Program-made: the position numbers and the translations under genes
The notes under the pieces: model-generated
Database searches by the model: none
Told to the model about the DNA's origin: nothing
Seen by the model: only the letters and a program-made list of their open reading frames with translations
Part shown: piece after piece, positions 24,611 to 31,537 of the stretch
How the letters are laid out: every line of letters begins with the position of its first letter
Numbering within the stretch: position 1 is the stretch's first letter
NCBI GenBank assembly: GCA_002314635.1
Contig: DCGQ01000053.1
Coordinates: forward strand, 27,679 to 87,186
DNA from: Clostridiales bacterium UBA1774
GTDB taxonomy: Bacteria > Bacillota > Clostridia > Oscillospirales > Oscillospiraceae
Length of the DNA: 59,508 nt
Direction: 5' to 3'

Positions 24611-25111
24611 ATGAAAAACCTGTATCTGATCGGCGGCACTATGGGCGTGGGGAAAACCACGGTGTCGCAGCTTCTCAAGCGGAAGCTGCCCCATGCGGTG
24701 CTGCTGGACGGGGACTGGTGCTGGGACGCGGATCCCTTCATCGTGACCCCGGAAACGCAGCAGATGGTGCTGGACAATATCACCCATCTGCTGGGCAATT
24801 TCCTCCGCTGCAGCGCCTATGACAATGTGATTTTCTGCTGGGTGATGCATCAGCAGGCCATTGTGGATGAGATAATCCGCCGTCTGCCTCTGGAGGACTG
24901 CCGGGTTCATGCCCTGTCGCTGATCTGCACTCCGGAGGCCCTCGGCAAACGGCTGAATCGGGATATCGAAGCGGGTGTGCGGGAGCCGGATGTGCTGCAG
25001 CGGAGCCTTGCGCGGCTGGAACTGTATGACGCGCTGGATACCATAAAGCTGGATGTATCGGTGCTGACCCCCATGGAAGCGGCGGAGGCTGTCTGTCGGC
25101 TGGGCGGATAA
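24611..25111 (+). CDS. P-loop kinase-like AAA family protein
   Basis: A 166-residue nucleotide-binding protein with Walker A GTMGVGKTT at residues 9-17 and the lid-like basic segment EALGKRLNRDIEAG. Size and layout resemble small nucleoside/shikimate-type kinases of the AAA_33 kind. The phosphoryl acceptor cannot be read. GGGGAGAAAG precedes the ATG, which lies 15 nt after the T-run of the preceding terminator. Confidence 0.75.
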   Translation: MKNLYLIGGTMGVGKTTVSQLLKRKLPHAVLLDGDWCWDADPFIVTPETQQMVLDNITHLLGNFLRCSAYDNVIFCWVMHQQAIVDEIIRRLPLEDCRVHALSLICTPEALGKRLNRDIEAGVREPDVLQRSLARLELYDALDTIKLDVSVLTPMEAAEAVCRLGG

Positions 25112-25116
25112 GTGTA

Positions 25117-25145
25117 TTGCAATTTCCGGCCATATCTGATAAACT
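25117..25145 (+). promoter_or_regulatory. promoter of the exonuclease gene
   Basis: TTGCAA (25117-25122), 17-nt spacer, TAAACT (25140-25145). It argues against translation from the in-frame TTG at 25117. Confidence 0.65.
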
Positions 25146-25179
25146 GCACTTTACGACTGAGAAAAGGAAACAGATACAG

Positions 25180-26145
25180 ATGATGGCTGACGGAAGAATG
25201 ATAATCGCGCTGGACATGGAATGGAACCAGCCTCTGCCGTGGAAGGAATACCGCAAGGTGCCCAAGGCGCTTATGCCCGGAGAGATCATCCAGATCGGCG
25301 CGGTGAAGCTGGATGCTTCGGGAAATGAGATCTCCACGCTGCGGCTCAGCGTGCGCCCCCGCTACTTCAAACAGGTTCACTGGAAGGTGAAGAAGCTGAC
25401 CCATATCAGCGAGGAGGATATGCTGTCCGGTCTGGACTTTCCGGAGGCGGCGGCGCAGCTTGGCGCATGGCTTACCGAGACCGGGGATGATTTTGATATC
25501 TACGCATGGGGCGGCGAGGATGAGCGGGTTCTTGTGGCAAATCTGGAGGCGTGGAACATGAATCCCCCATGGCTGCCGGACACGATCTATGACCTGCGCT
25601 TTATCTACGACAGCTTTCGGAATAAGACGGAGACCAGCACCTCTTTGACCGACGCGGCGGAGGCCGTGGGTATGGAGCTGGATCTGGAACAGCATGACAG
25701 CCTGAATGACGCGCGTTACCTTGCCGCCATTTGCCGGAATACGGATCTGACGCGGGGCAGGGCGGAATATGAGGAGCTGGGGCCTGCTCCCGCGGGAATG
25801 CCTTACCAGCGGCTGCGTCTGGGCGGTTTCGCGGAGTCGGGAGACCTGCAGAAAAACGGGGAGTTCCGAGGGCATACCTGCCCCGCCTGTGGGAAGGAGC
25901 TGCGTGTAAGCCTGTGGGTGCCCCAGAACAAGGATCGGCTGATCGGCCTGACGAAATGCCCCTGCGGGGAAGCGACCCTGTGCCGCATTCACTTCAAGCC
26001 CCGTCCGGATGGGACGCAGAGCGCCGTCCGCACCGTCTACATGGCAGATGCGGCAGCGAAGGAGTTTTATAAAAAGAAACTGACCCGCTATGAAAGCGGT
26101 CTGAAGCATACGAAAAAGCAAAAACCTCAGACGGAAACGGTCTGA
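25180..26145 (+). CDS. DEDDh 3'-5' exonuclease domain protein with zinc ribbon
   Basis: A 321-residue protein with an N-terminal RNase T/DnaQ-like exonuclease domain: ALDMEWNQ (motif I with D and E), the middle DFDIYAWGGEDERVL (motif II) and HDSLNDARYLAAI (motif III, H and D). After about residue 215 a separate domain has CPACGKEL and CPCGEATLC, a probable zinc ribbon. It is likely to trim DNA or RNA 3' ends. Of two adjacent ATG codons I chose 25180, with AAAAGGAAA about 10 nt upstream. hslO follows after 15 nt. Confidence 0.82.
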   Translation: MMADGRMIIALDMEWNQPLPWKEYRKVPKALMPGEIIQIGAVKLDASGNEISTLRLSVRPRYFKQVHWKVKKLTHISEEDMLSGLDFPEAAAQLGAWLTETGDDFDIYAWGGEDERVLVANLEAWNMNPPWLPDTIYDLRFIYDSFRNKTETSTSLTDAAEAVGMELDLEQHDSLNDARYLAAICRNTDLTRGRAEYEELGPAPAGMPYQRLRLGGFAESGDLQKNGEFRGHTCPACGKELRVSLWVPQNKDRLIGLTKCPCGEATLCRIHFKPRPDGTQSAVRTVYMADAAAKEFYKKKLTRYESGLKHTKKQKPQTETV

Positions 26146-26160
26146 GGCGGAGGAACAGCA

Positions 26161-27081
26161 ATGGAAAACAAAGGAACGATCACCACATTTCTGACGGAGG
26201 ACGGGTTTGTCCGTCTCCGTTTCGGGGAGACCACCGGCATCGTCAGCTACATGGCGCAGCGGCATCACCCCTCCAAGACCGTGACGGCGGCGCTGGGAAG
26301 AGCGCTGACGGCGGCCGCCATCATGGGCAGCACCTTGAAGGACGAGGACGGCAGTCTGACCCTGCGCTTCAAGGGCGATGGACCCTGCGGCGGCCTGACC
26401 TGCGTGGCCGACAGCATGGGCAATGTGCGCGGCTGTGCGGACGAACCCACGGCGGAGCTGCCGCCCAACGCGCTGGGCAAGCTGGATGTGGGCGGCGTAG
26501 TGGGCCATAACGGCGACCTGTATGTGGTGCGGGATTACGGCTTCGGCGAGCCTTATGTGGGTTATGTGAAGCTGGTTTCCGGCGAGATCGGTGACGATAT
26601 CACGAATTATTACGCCGTCAGCGAGCAGACCCCCACGGTCTGTGCGCTGGGCGTGCGAGTCAATCAGGACGGCAGCCTGAAAAGCGCAGGCGGTTTCCTG
26701 CTGCAGCTGATGCCCGGCGCACCCGATGAGCTGGCGGAGAAGCTGGAGGCGCGGGTGCAGGCCATGCCCTCCCTGAGCCAGCTGATTGCCGAAGGGAAAA
26801 CGGCGGAGGACGTGGCGGCCATGGTCTTCGGCGACATCGCCTATCAGAACATGGGCGAAACTGAGGTGCGCTACAAATGTAACTGCGACCGGGAGCGTTA
26901 CCGTCACAGCATCAAGAGCATCGGCATTCAGGAGCTGAAAAAGATGCGGGACAGCCGGGAAGGCGCGGAGGTCATCTGCCGGTTCTGCGACGAACGCTAC
27001 TTCTTCCCGCCGGAGGAAGTGGATTCCATGTATCTGGAGCGGGTGGCGGAGCTGAAAGCCAGAAAAAACAATGATGAATGA
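26161..27081 (+). CDS. hslO: redox-regulated chaperone Hsp33
   Basis: A 306-residue Hsp33 protein. The N-terminal core begins GTITTFLTEDGFVRLRFGETT. The C-terminal redox switch has Cys240, Cys242, Cys273 and Cys276 (C-x-C then C-x2-C), which bind zinc when reduced and form disulfides when oxidised, turning on holdase activity. The gene follows the exonuclease closely. Its stop codon lies inside the left flank of the ATGATAAATGA repeat, which also provides its terminator. Confidence 0.96.
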   Translation: MENKGTITTFLTEDGFVRLRFGETTGIVSYMAQRHHPSKTVTAALGRALTAAAIMGSTLKDEDGSLTLRFKGDGPCGGLTCVADSMGNVRGCADEPTAELPPNALGKLDVGGVVGHNGDLYVVRDYGFGEPYVGYVKLVSGEIGDDITNYYAVSEQTPTVCALGVRVNQDGSLKSAGGFLLQLMPGAPDELAEKLEARVQAMPSLSQLIAEGKTAEDVAAMVFGDIAYQNMGETEVRYKCNCDRERYRHSIKSIGIQELKKMRDSREGAEVICRFCDERYFFPPEEVDSMYLERVAELKARKNNDE

Positions 27082-27130
27082 TAAATGATGAGTGATAAAT
27101 TGCTGTAAAATTTATCACTCATCATTTTTT
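27070..27130 (+). repeat. ATGATAAATGA-family repeat, copy 2, acting as hslO terminator
   Basis: AAATGATGAGTGATAAAT (27083-27100) pairs perfectly with its complement at 27110-27127 (18 bp), followed by a T-run. The left flank adds one more ATGATGAATG unit that contains the hslO stop codon (27079-27081). Confidence 0.85.
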
Positions 27131-27140
27131 ACTCTCCTGT

Positions 27141-27746
27141 TTACTCGCACTCCTCGTCCGCAAACTCCGTTACGGAGACTTCATAGGCGGTGCGTTCCTC
27201 GCTGCCGTTCTCCGTGACCTTTAAGTAGCTGCGGCTCTGAAAACGCCCGGTCAGCAGAACCGGGTGGTTTTTCTCCCATGCGGCGGCTTCGGCAGCGCTG
27301 CGGCCCCATGCGATTGCGGGAATGTGGTCATAGCGGCCGCAGCGGCGGGGAACGCTGAGCATCAGATCGCAGATTTCCCGCCCCATGGGTGTGCGCCGCC
27401 ACGAAGGCTCCCGGCACAGGCTGCCGCTGAGCTGCACTTCATTCCGATCCTCCGATTCCGGCGGCAGCAGCTCCCGGGCGTACACATGGATCAGCAGACG
27501 GGGGCCTGCGGCGGCCCGGCTGCGGAAGGAGCGAAGCTCCCCTTCGATGGAAACACGCTGTCCGTCCTCCGGCACGCGGGACAGAAGGGACTGGTGGAAG
27601 ATCACATTCAGCCGATCCTCCGCACCGGAAAGCCGACGGGTACGGACGGCGCAAACATAATAACGCACGCCGCGGCTGATGTGGCTGAGTACCGGAGTAC
27701 CGTCCACGGTGCCGCAGAGCAGAATACGATTCAGCTGCCTGAACAA
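27141..27746 (-). CDS. two-OB-fold SSB-like protein
   Basis: A 201-residue protein with two single-strand-binding-like OB domains in tandem. The first runs from residue 5 (NRILLCGTVDGTPVL ... VIFHQSLLSRV ... VSIEGELRS). The second starts near residue 100 (EVQLSGSLCREPSWRRTPMGREICDLMLSV ... GRFQSRSYLK). This double arrangement occurs in Firmicute proteins annotated as single-stranded DNA-binding; it lacks the acidic C-terminal tip of true SSB (it ends EFADEECE). No ATG is usable: a TTG (27744-27746) has AGGGGG 7 nt upstream. That Shine-Dalgarno sequence is inside a hairpin. Confidence 0.68.
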   Translation of the reverse strand: MFRQLNRILLCGTVDGTPVLSHISRGVRYYVCAVRTRRLSGAEDRLNVIFHQSLLSRVPEDGQRVSIEGELRSFRSRAAAGPRLLIHVYARELLPPESEDRNEVQLSGSLCREPSWRRTPMGREICDLMLSVPRRCGRYDHIPAIAWGRSAAEAAAWEKNHPVLLTGRFQSRSYLKVTENGSEERTAYEVSVTEFADEECE

Positions 27747-27750
27747 AGCA

Positions 27751-27785
27751 CATACCCCCTGTAGAGTTGAATACTACAGGGTATG
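27751..27785 (-). promoter_or_regulatory. hairpin covering the ribosome binding site of the SSB-like gene
   Basis: CATACCCCCTGTAG (27751-27764) and CTACAGGGTATG (27774-27785) form a 12-bp stem with two bulged C. On the minus-strand mRNA the AGGGGG ribosome binding site lies in the stem, so translation could be gated by its opening. Confidence 0.6.
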
Positions 27786-27806
27786 CGCCCACAGGGTAAA
27801 ACAGAA

Positions 27807-27835
27807 CGCAGCCGGTATTTTTGATACCGGCTGCG
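27807..27835 (-). terminator. stem-loop after the 188-aa cupin gene
   Basis: CGCAGCCGGTAT (27807-27818) pairs perfectly with ATACCGGCTGCG (27824-27835). On the minus strand it is followed by TTCTGTTTTA, a weak T-tract. Confidence 0.7.
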
Positions 27836-27847
27836 AAAAAATGAGAA

Positions 27848-28414
27848 TTACTTGTCTTTCCAGGCGTCGTCCTTCCAGTCGGCCTCCATGCAGGCGCGGC
27901 AGGAATCGCACTTCTTGCCCGGGAACAGCTTGCACATGACAGGGCCATTGTACCACATTTCGTGGCTGCCCTTGGGCGTGTCGTAGATGCCGCCGAACAT
28001 ACCCTGCATCAGCGCGGCCTGGAAGAAGATCGGCTTATCAACGCGCATGAAGTTCAGCGGGCAGTGGTACACACCGGCGGGCACGCGGATGATGGTAGGC
28101 TCCTCGATCACGAAAGTCTCTGCATCCTTGCCGATCTCGCCCATCGTGAACTCAATGTGAGCATCGAAATCAAACATGTTGGGGAAGGAACCGCCCAGGA
28201 AAATCAGGTACTCGTCGCAGTTGTGACGATGGGGGAAGCGATCCAGGAAGAAGGGCTTCACGAAAATCTGAAAGCCGACATTGTACTGCGCGCCGGGGAG
28301 CTGGCTGGCGCCGCGGAAATAGGCCTGCGGAGAGACAACAAACCCGGAATCGGAACCCTGAGGTACGACTTCGTTGTATTCCGGCTCAAACTTATGAACA
28401 AGCTTCTCGTACAT
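27848..28414 (-). CDS. cupin-fold protein with C-terminal cysteine cluster
   Basis: A 188-residue protein with a small cupin core: motif 1 around residues 62-72 (HRHNCDEYLIFLGG) supplies His-His-Glu metal ligands, and motif 2 has VPAGVYHCPLNF. The same pattern, including P-A-G-x2-H-x-PL and a following PI-x-F, occurs in the 158-residue cupin at 31024-31500, so the two are paralogues. The C-terminus adds CKLFPGKKCDSCRAC, a cluster that could bind metal or Fe-S. It has its own promoter and is divergent from the HMA gene. Catalytic function is unknown. Confidence 0.78.
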   Translation of the reverse strand: MYEKLVHKFEPEYNEVVPQGSDSGFVVSPQAYFRGASQLPGAQYNVGFQIFVKPFFLDRFPHRHNCDEYLIFLGGSFPNMFDFDAHIEFTMGEIGKDAETFVIEEPTIIRVPAGVYHCPLNFMRVDKPIFFQAALMQGMFGGIYDTPKGSHEMWYNGPVMCKLFPGKKCDSCRACMEADWKDDAWKDK

Positions 28415-28470
28415 GGTGTTACTTCCTTTCTGAAAACAGCCCCGAATGGGACTTCATAGTGATTAATAAT

Positions 28471-28499
28471 ATTATACCTGACTTTCCCGCAGATTACAA
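28471..28499 (-). promoter_or_regulatory. promoter of the 188-aa cupin gene
   Basis: Minus strand TTGTAA (28499-28494), 17-nt spacer, TATAAT (28476-28471). Confidence 0.75.
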
Positions 28500-28528
28500 T
28501 TCCTTTTCTGTGCAGTTTTTCCGGTTCG

Positions 28529-28556
28529 TTGACTTTTTTCCGAAACGGGGTATACT
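28529..28556 (+). promoter_or_regulatory. promoter of the HMA protein gene
   Basis: TTGACT (28529-28534), 16-nt spacer, TATACT (28551-28556). Confidence 0.75.
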
Positions 28557-28588
28557 GTAGGCAGAAACAAAGGCAGGAGGAAAAGAAC

Positions 28589-28783
28589 ATGATCACTCTG
28601 AGCGTACCCGAAATGATGTGCAATAACTGCGTGAAGCGGGTCACAAATGCGCTGAACGGACAGAACATGAAGTTCACCGTTTCGCTGGACAGCAAAACCG
28701 TAGAGCTGGACGAGGGCGAGGATCGGGTGCCCGCCGCCATCGCGGCGCTGGACGAGATTGGCTTCGATGCGGCAGTAAAGTAA
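28589..28783 (+). CDS. heavy-metal-associated (HMA) domain protein
   Basis: A 64-residue single-domain HMA protein with the metal site M-x-C-x-x-C (MMCNNC, Cys11 and Cys14) and a ferredoxin-like pattern ending FDAAVK. Such proteins are copper or zinc chaperones, but no P-type ATPase or CsoR repressor gene lies nearby. The start ATG has GGAGG about 9 nt upstream and its own promoter. It sits alone between two minus-strand genes. Confidence 0.85.
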   Translation: MITLSVPEMMCNNCVKRVTNALNGQNMKFTVSLDSKTVELDEGEDRVPAAIAALDEIGFDAAVK

Positions 28784-28824
28784 AAACACATCGGGAGCGG
28801 CACGGATGTGTCGCTCCCGATGTG
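28781..28824 (-). terminator. terminator of the hydrolase/MoaF operon
   Basis: CACATCGGGAGCG (28787-28799) pairs perfectly with CGCTCCCGATGTG (28812-28824). On the minus strand it is followed by TTTTTA, which overlaps the stop codon of the HMA gene. Confidence 0.87.
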
Positions 28825-28825
28825 A

Positions 28826-29971
28826 TTACAGGGCGGAATAGACGATGTTGCGGATGCGGGGATGGATGTACTCCTCCCGATTGGGCATGGACTGGTGGAA
28901 ATAGGTGATGCTCAGCTGCTCGGCAGGGTCCATCAGAACCCAGGAGCCCCAGCCGCCGGTCCAACCAAATTCGCCGATGGAGCTGTTGCTGCCCGCTGCC
29001 GGGTCCATGCGGGTGCGGACGCCCAGACCGTAGCCGTAGCCGGAAAGGTAGGCGTTGGTGAAGTCCTCCATGGCCCGGGGATTCAGCCGGTTCATGGCCA
29101 TCAGCCGGATGGTGCGGTCGCCCAGTAGACGCACGCCGTTCCATTCGCCCATGGCCATGCAGCGGGCGAAGCGGGAATAACCCTCCAGCGTGCCGTACAG
29201 GCCGCCGCAGGCGGACTCAAAGTCCGGCGTGTCGAAGAACGGGGGCAGGTGGCCGATGGTGCGCCCGTTTTCGCCCAGCGCGTACATGACGGCGCAGCGG
29301 TCCTTCTTGCTTTCGGGGACGATGAAGTGCATATCCTGAATGCCCAGCGGGGCGAAGATATGATCCTCCAGATAGTCGCTGAATTTCTGGCCGGTGAGGA
29401 TCTCGATCATGGCGGCCAGAATGTTGTGGCTGTCGCCGTAGTAGAAGCGCTCGCCCGGGTCAAAAGCACCGGGGGTGACGCCGCAGAGCTTGGCGTACTC
29501 CTGCAGGTTGTACTTCCCTTCGGCAGCCAGCTTGTCGGTGCCCTCGGTCAGCGCCTTGCTGTTGGGATTGGGCCAGTTCCAGGGCACGGTGATGCCGCTG
29601 GTCATGTCAAACAGATTGCCCACGGTGACGCTGCGCTTGGCGGGACGGACGATCTGTTCACCCCGGGGCGTGGTGTCGAATACCTTGTGATCCTTAAATT
29701 CGGGAATGTACATCTCCACCGGGTCGGTGAGCAGGAACAGACCCTTTTCGTAAAGCTGCATGGCCGCGGTGACGGCGATGCACTTGGTCATGGAGGCCAT
29801 CTGGCAGATGGTGTCCGGCTGGAACGGCTTGCGGTTTTCCGCGTCTGCCCAGCCGATGCAGCGGTCATACAGGCACTCGCCGCCCTTGTAGACCCGAAGT
29901 CCCGCGCCTGCGGGGCCTTTTTCGTTGATGAACCCTTCCAGCAGGGCATCCAGATTTTTCAGATTTCCCAT
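28826..29971 (-). CDS. serine hydrolase, beta-lactamase/esterase EstB-like family
   Basis: A 381-residue member of the class C beta-lactamase-like family, without signal peptide and therefore cytoplasmic. The catalytic S-x-x-K is Ser60-Met-Thr-Lys63; the Tyr motif is in ERFYYGDSHNIL; the third motif resembles GWTGGWGS in place of KTG. Such proteins (EstB, LovD type) hydrolyse or transfer acyl esters rather than beta-lactams. It is the last gene of the minus-strand operon (20 nt after the URO-D gene), followed by a strong terminator. It probably acts on an ester or acyl group of the pathway substrate. Confidence 0.88.
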   Translation of the reverse strand: MGNLKNLDALLEGFINEKGPAGAGLRVYKGGECLYDRCIGWADAENRKPFQPDTICQMASMTKCIAVTAAMQLYEKGLFLLTDPVEMYIPEFKDHKVFDTTPRGEQIVRPAKRSVTVGNLFDMTSGITVPWNWPNPNSKALTEGTDKLAAEGKYNLQEYAKLCGVTPGAFDPGERFYYGDSHNILAAMIEILTGQKFSDYLEDHIFAPLGIQDMHFIVPESKKDRCAVMYALGENGRTIGHLPPFFDTPDFESACGGLYGTLEGYSRFARCMAMGEWNGVRLLGDRTIRLMAMNRLNPRAMEDFTNAYLSGYGYGLGVRTRMDPAAGSNSSIGEFGWTGGWGSWVLMDPAEQLSITYFHQSMPNREEYIHPRIRNIVYSAL

Positions 29972-29991
29972 GTCGGCAGTCCTTTCCTCCC

Positions 29992-30978
29992 TTATGAATG
30001 GGTCTTGTAGTAATCCTTGGCGTAGTCGTTGTAGAACTCCCGGACAATGCCGTTCTTCCGCCGAACCTCCGGATCCTTGAAGTCGCCGCCCAGAAATACG
30101 GAGAAAATCAGGCCGCCGCCGGGGGCCAGCGTATCCACGTATTCGGCCAGCGCGTCCTTCAGCACGTCATCCGGCACGGAGGCGGAGCTGAGAGGCCCCT
30201 GCGTATCCCAGCCGCCGGCGATGATCAGCTTATTGCCGTAGGCCTTCTTGATGGCTTTCAGGTCGTTGGAGGGCTGAGCCGGGTTCCAGCCGCTGACGCC
30301 CAGATGCTCCATCCAGTCGGGGATGAAGGCTTCGCACTTGCCGCAGTCGTGCTTGTGCAGGTACGCGCCGCCGTTGTGTACCACCTCGGCGATGCGCTTG
30401 TAGTAGGGCAGGATCATCTCCCGGAAGGTGGGCACGGAGATGAAGGGCGCACGGGCGGTGGCGGTATCATCGGGAATGCAGACCGCCTCCGGCTTGTAGT
30501 AATGGAGGAAGTTTTTCAGAACGGTGCAGTTGAAGTCGGTAAGGTAGTCCAGCAGGGCGTGAACCTCCTCCGGCTCCTCCATGATGGCGCACAGACCTTC
30601 TTCAAAACCCATGAAGTCGCAGATACGCTGAAAGGTCTTGCCGAAATAGAACATGATGCCGGTGGTGTTCCGGTCGATGTCTTTCAGATCCTTTTTCGCC
30701 TGCTCCTCCCAGTCAATTTCACTGAGGTCGGGGGCATGGATGCAGTCGCGCCACTTGGTAATGTCGTGCAGCACATATTTGCCGGGCATGGGAATGGGTG
30801 CGCCGCCGAAAATATCGTCCTTGCCGATGTATTCCACGCCGAACTCGTCCTTATGGTAGCCGGGCTTCTTCACGTCCACGAATGCGCCGCACTTCACATC
30901 ACGGAAATTCATGGTAGGCATATACTCGGGCAGCTCGCCCCGGTGCATACGAAGCAGATTTTCTTTCTCTGTCAGCAT
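29992..30978 (-). CDS. uroporphyrinogen decarboxylase-family (URO-D/MtaA-like) protein, copy 1
   Basis: A 328-residue TIM-barrel protein of the URO-D superfamily, which also contains corrinoid methyltransferases such as MtaA, MtbA and CmuA. Haem synthesis is unlikely because no hem gene is near and the uroporphyrinogen-binding N-terminus is not seen. Residues in HKHDCGKCE supply an H-x-C-G motif like the zinc site of MtaA-type methyltransferases. GGWDTQGPL and GGLIFSVFLGGDF follow. A role in demethylation or carbon-group transfer in the operon is inference. No corrinoid protein gene is present. Confidence 0.8.
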   Translation of the reverse strand: MLTEKENLLRMHRGELPEYMPTMNFRDVKCGAFVDVKKPGYHKDEFGVEYIGKDDIFGGAPIPMPGKYVLHDITKWRDCIHAPDLSEIDWEEQAKKDLKDIDRNTTGIMFYFGKTFQRICDFMGFEEGLCAIMEEPEEVHALLDYLTDFNCTVLKNFLHYYKPEAVCIPDDTATARAPFISVPTFREMILPYYKRIAEVVHNGGAYLHKHDCGKCEAFIPDWMEHLGVSGWNPAQPSNDLKAIKKAYGNKLIIAGGWDTQGPLSSASVPDDVLKDALAEYVDTLAPGGGLIFSVFLGGDFKDPEVRRKNGIVREFYNDYAKDYYKTHS

Positions 30979-31023
30979 TTTGACAGCCTCCTGATCCTGT
31001 TAATTCGTTCTATGAGAGATAGG

Positions 31024-31500
31024 TTACTTTTCTTCGTCCATGGTACGCTTGCAGTAGTAGGTGGGATTCATGGAAACGGAGAAATGCAGAATGGGGCGTT
31101 TCAGCTCCAGAATGGACAGGGGCAGATGCTTCATCCCGGCGGGCATGAAGATGATGGAGCTGCGGGTCAGCCGGTGCAGCTCCCCGTTGATGCCGATCTC
31201 GATCACGCCGCCCAGATCGTACTTGTCCTCCGGGTTGGAGCCGATGAAGCCTACCAGCTCGTCAAAATCGTGCACGTGCTCCTCGTGGAAGGGCAGAGGC
31301 CGAAAGTCCGGAGCATTCACATACCATGTGGTGTTCATCTGAAACGCGCCGGGTACCACATTGCTGTCCATATACAGCAGGCGGTTGCCCCACTGCTTGT
31401 AGATATCGTTAAAGGGAGAGGGCTTGGAGAACATCTCGGTCAGCTCCTGCACGATCTGTCCGCCGTATTGTCCCTCGGTGTTCATCACGAAGTCAGCCAT
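31024..31500 (-). CDS. cupin-fold protein, paralogue of the 188-aa cupin
   Basis: A 158-residue protein with cupin motif 1 HEEHVHDFDELVGFIG and motif 2 IIFMPAGMKHLPLSI. It shares with the 188-residue protein the order H-x(2-3)-H, D-E-x-L, F-x-G, P-A-G-x2-H-x-PL and K-R/P-I. It lacks the C-terminal cysteine cluster. The ATG at 31498-31500 follows GGTGG by 8 nt; a TTG at 31524 lacks a site. It lies between the MoaF-like and URO-D genes in one operon (37 and 45 nt spacing). Confidence 0.8.
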   Translation of the reverse strand: MADFVMNTEGQYGGQIVQELTEMFSKPSPFNDIYKQWGNRLLYMDSNVVPGAFQMNTTWYVNAPDFRPLPFHEEHVHDFDELVGFIGSNPEDKYDLGGVIEIGINGELHRLTRSSIIFMPAGMKHLPLSILELKRPILHFSVSMNPTYYCKRTMDEEK

Positions 31501-31537
31501 TTGCGAAACCACCTTTCCAATCAAAAATAACAGTCGA

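Noticed and set aside
22283..24910. Minus-strand open frame of 875 codons opposite the SLH gene
   Set aside because: Shadow of the SLH protein gene; composition is His/Gln-rich nonsense and no ribosome binding site is present.
25117..25179. TTG start at 25117 for the exonuclease
   Set aside because: This TTG is part of the -35 box of a good promoter, and AAAAGGAAA precedes the ATG at 25180.
28826..29971. Antibiotic-resistance beta-lactamase
   Set aside because: There is no signal peptide and the third motif is not KTG; the operon context supports an esterase or acyltransferase.
29992..30978. HemE (haem biosynthesis) for the URO-D proteins
   Set aside because: No haem genes are near, two divergent copies exist, and the H-x-C-G site of copy 1 points to the methyltransferase branch.
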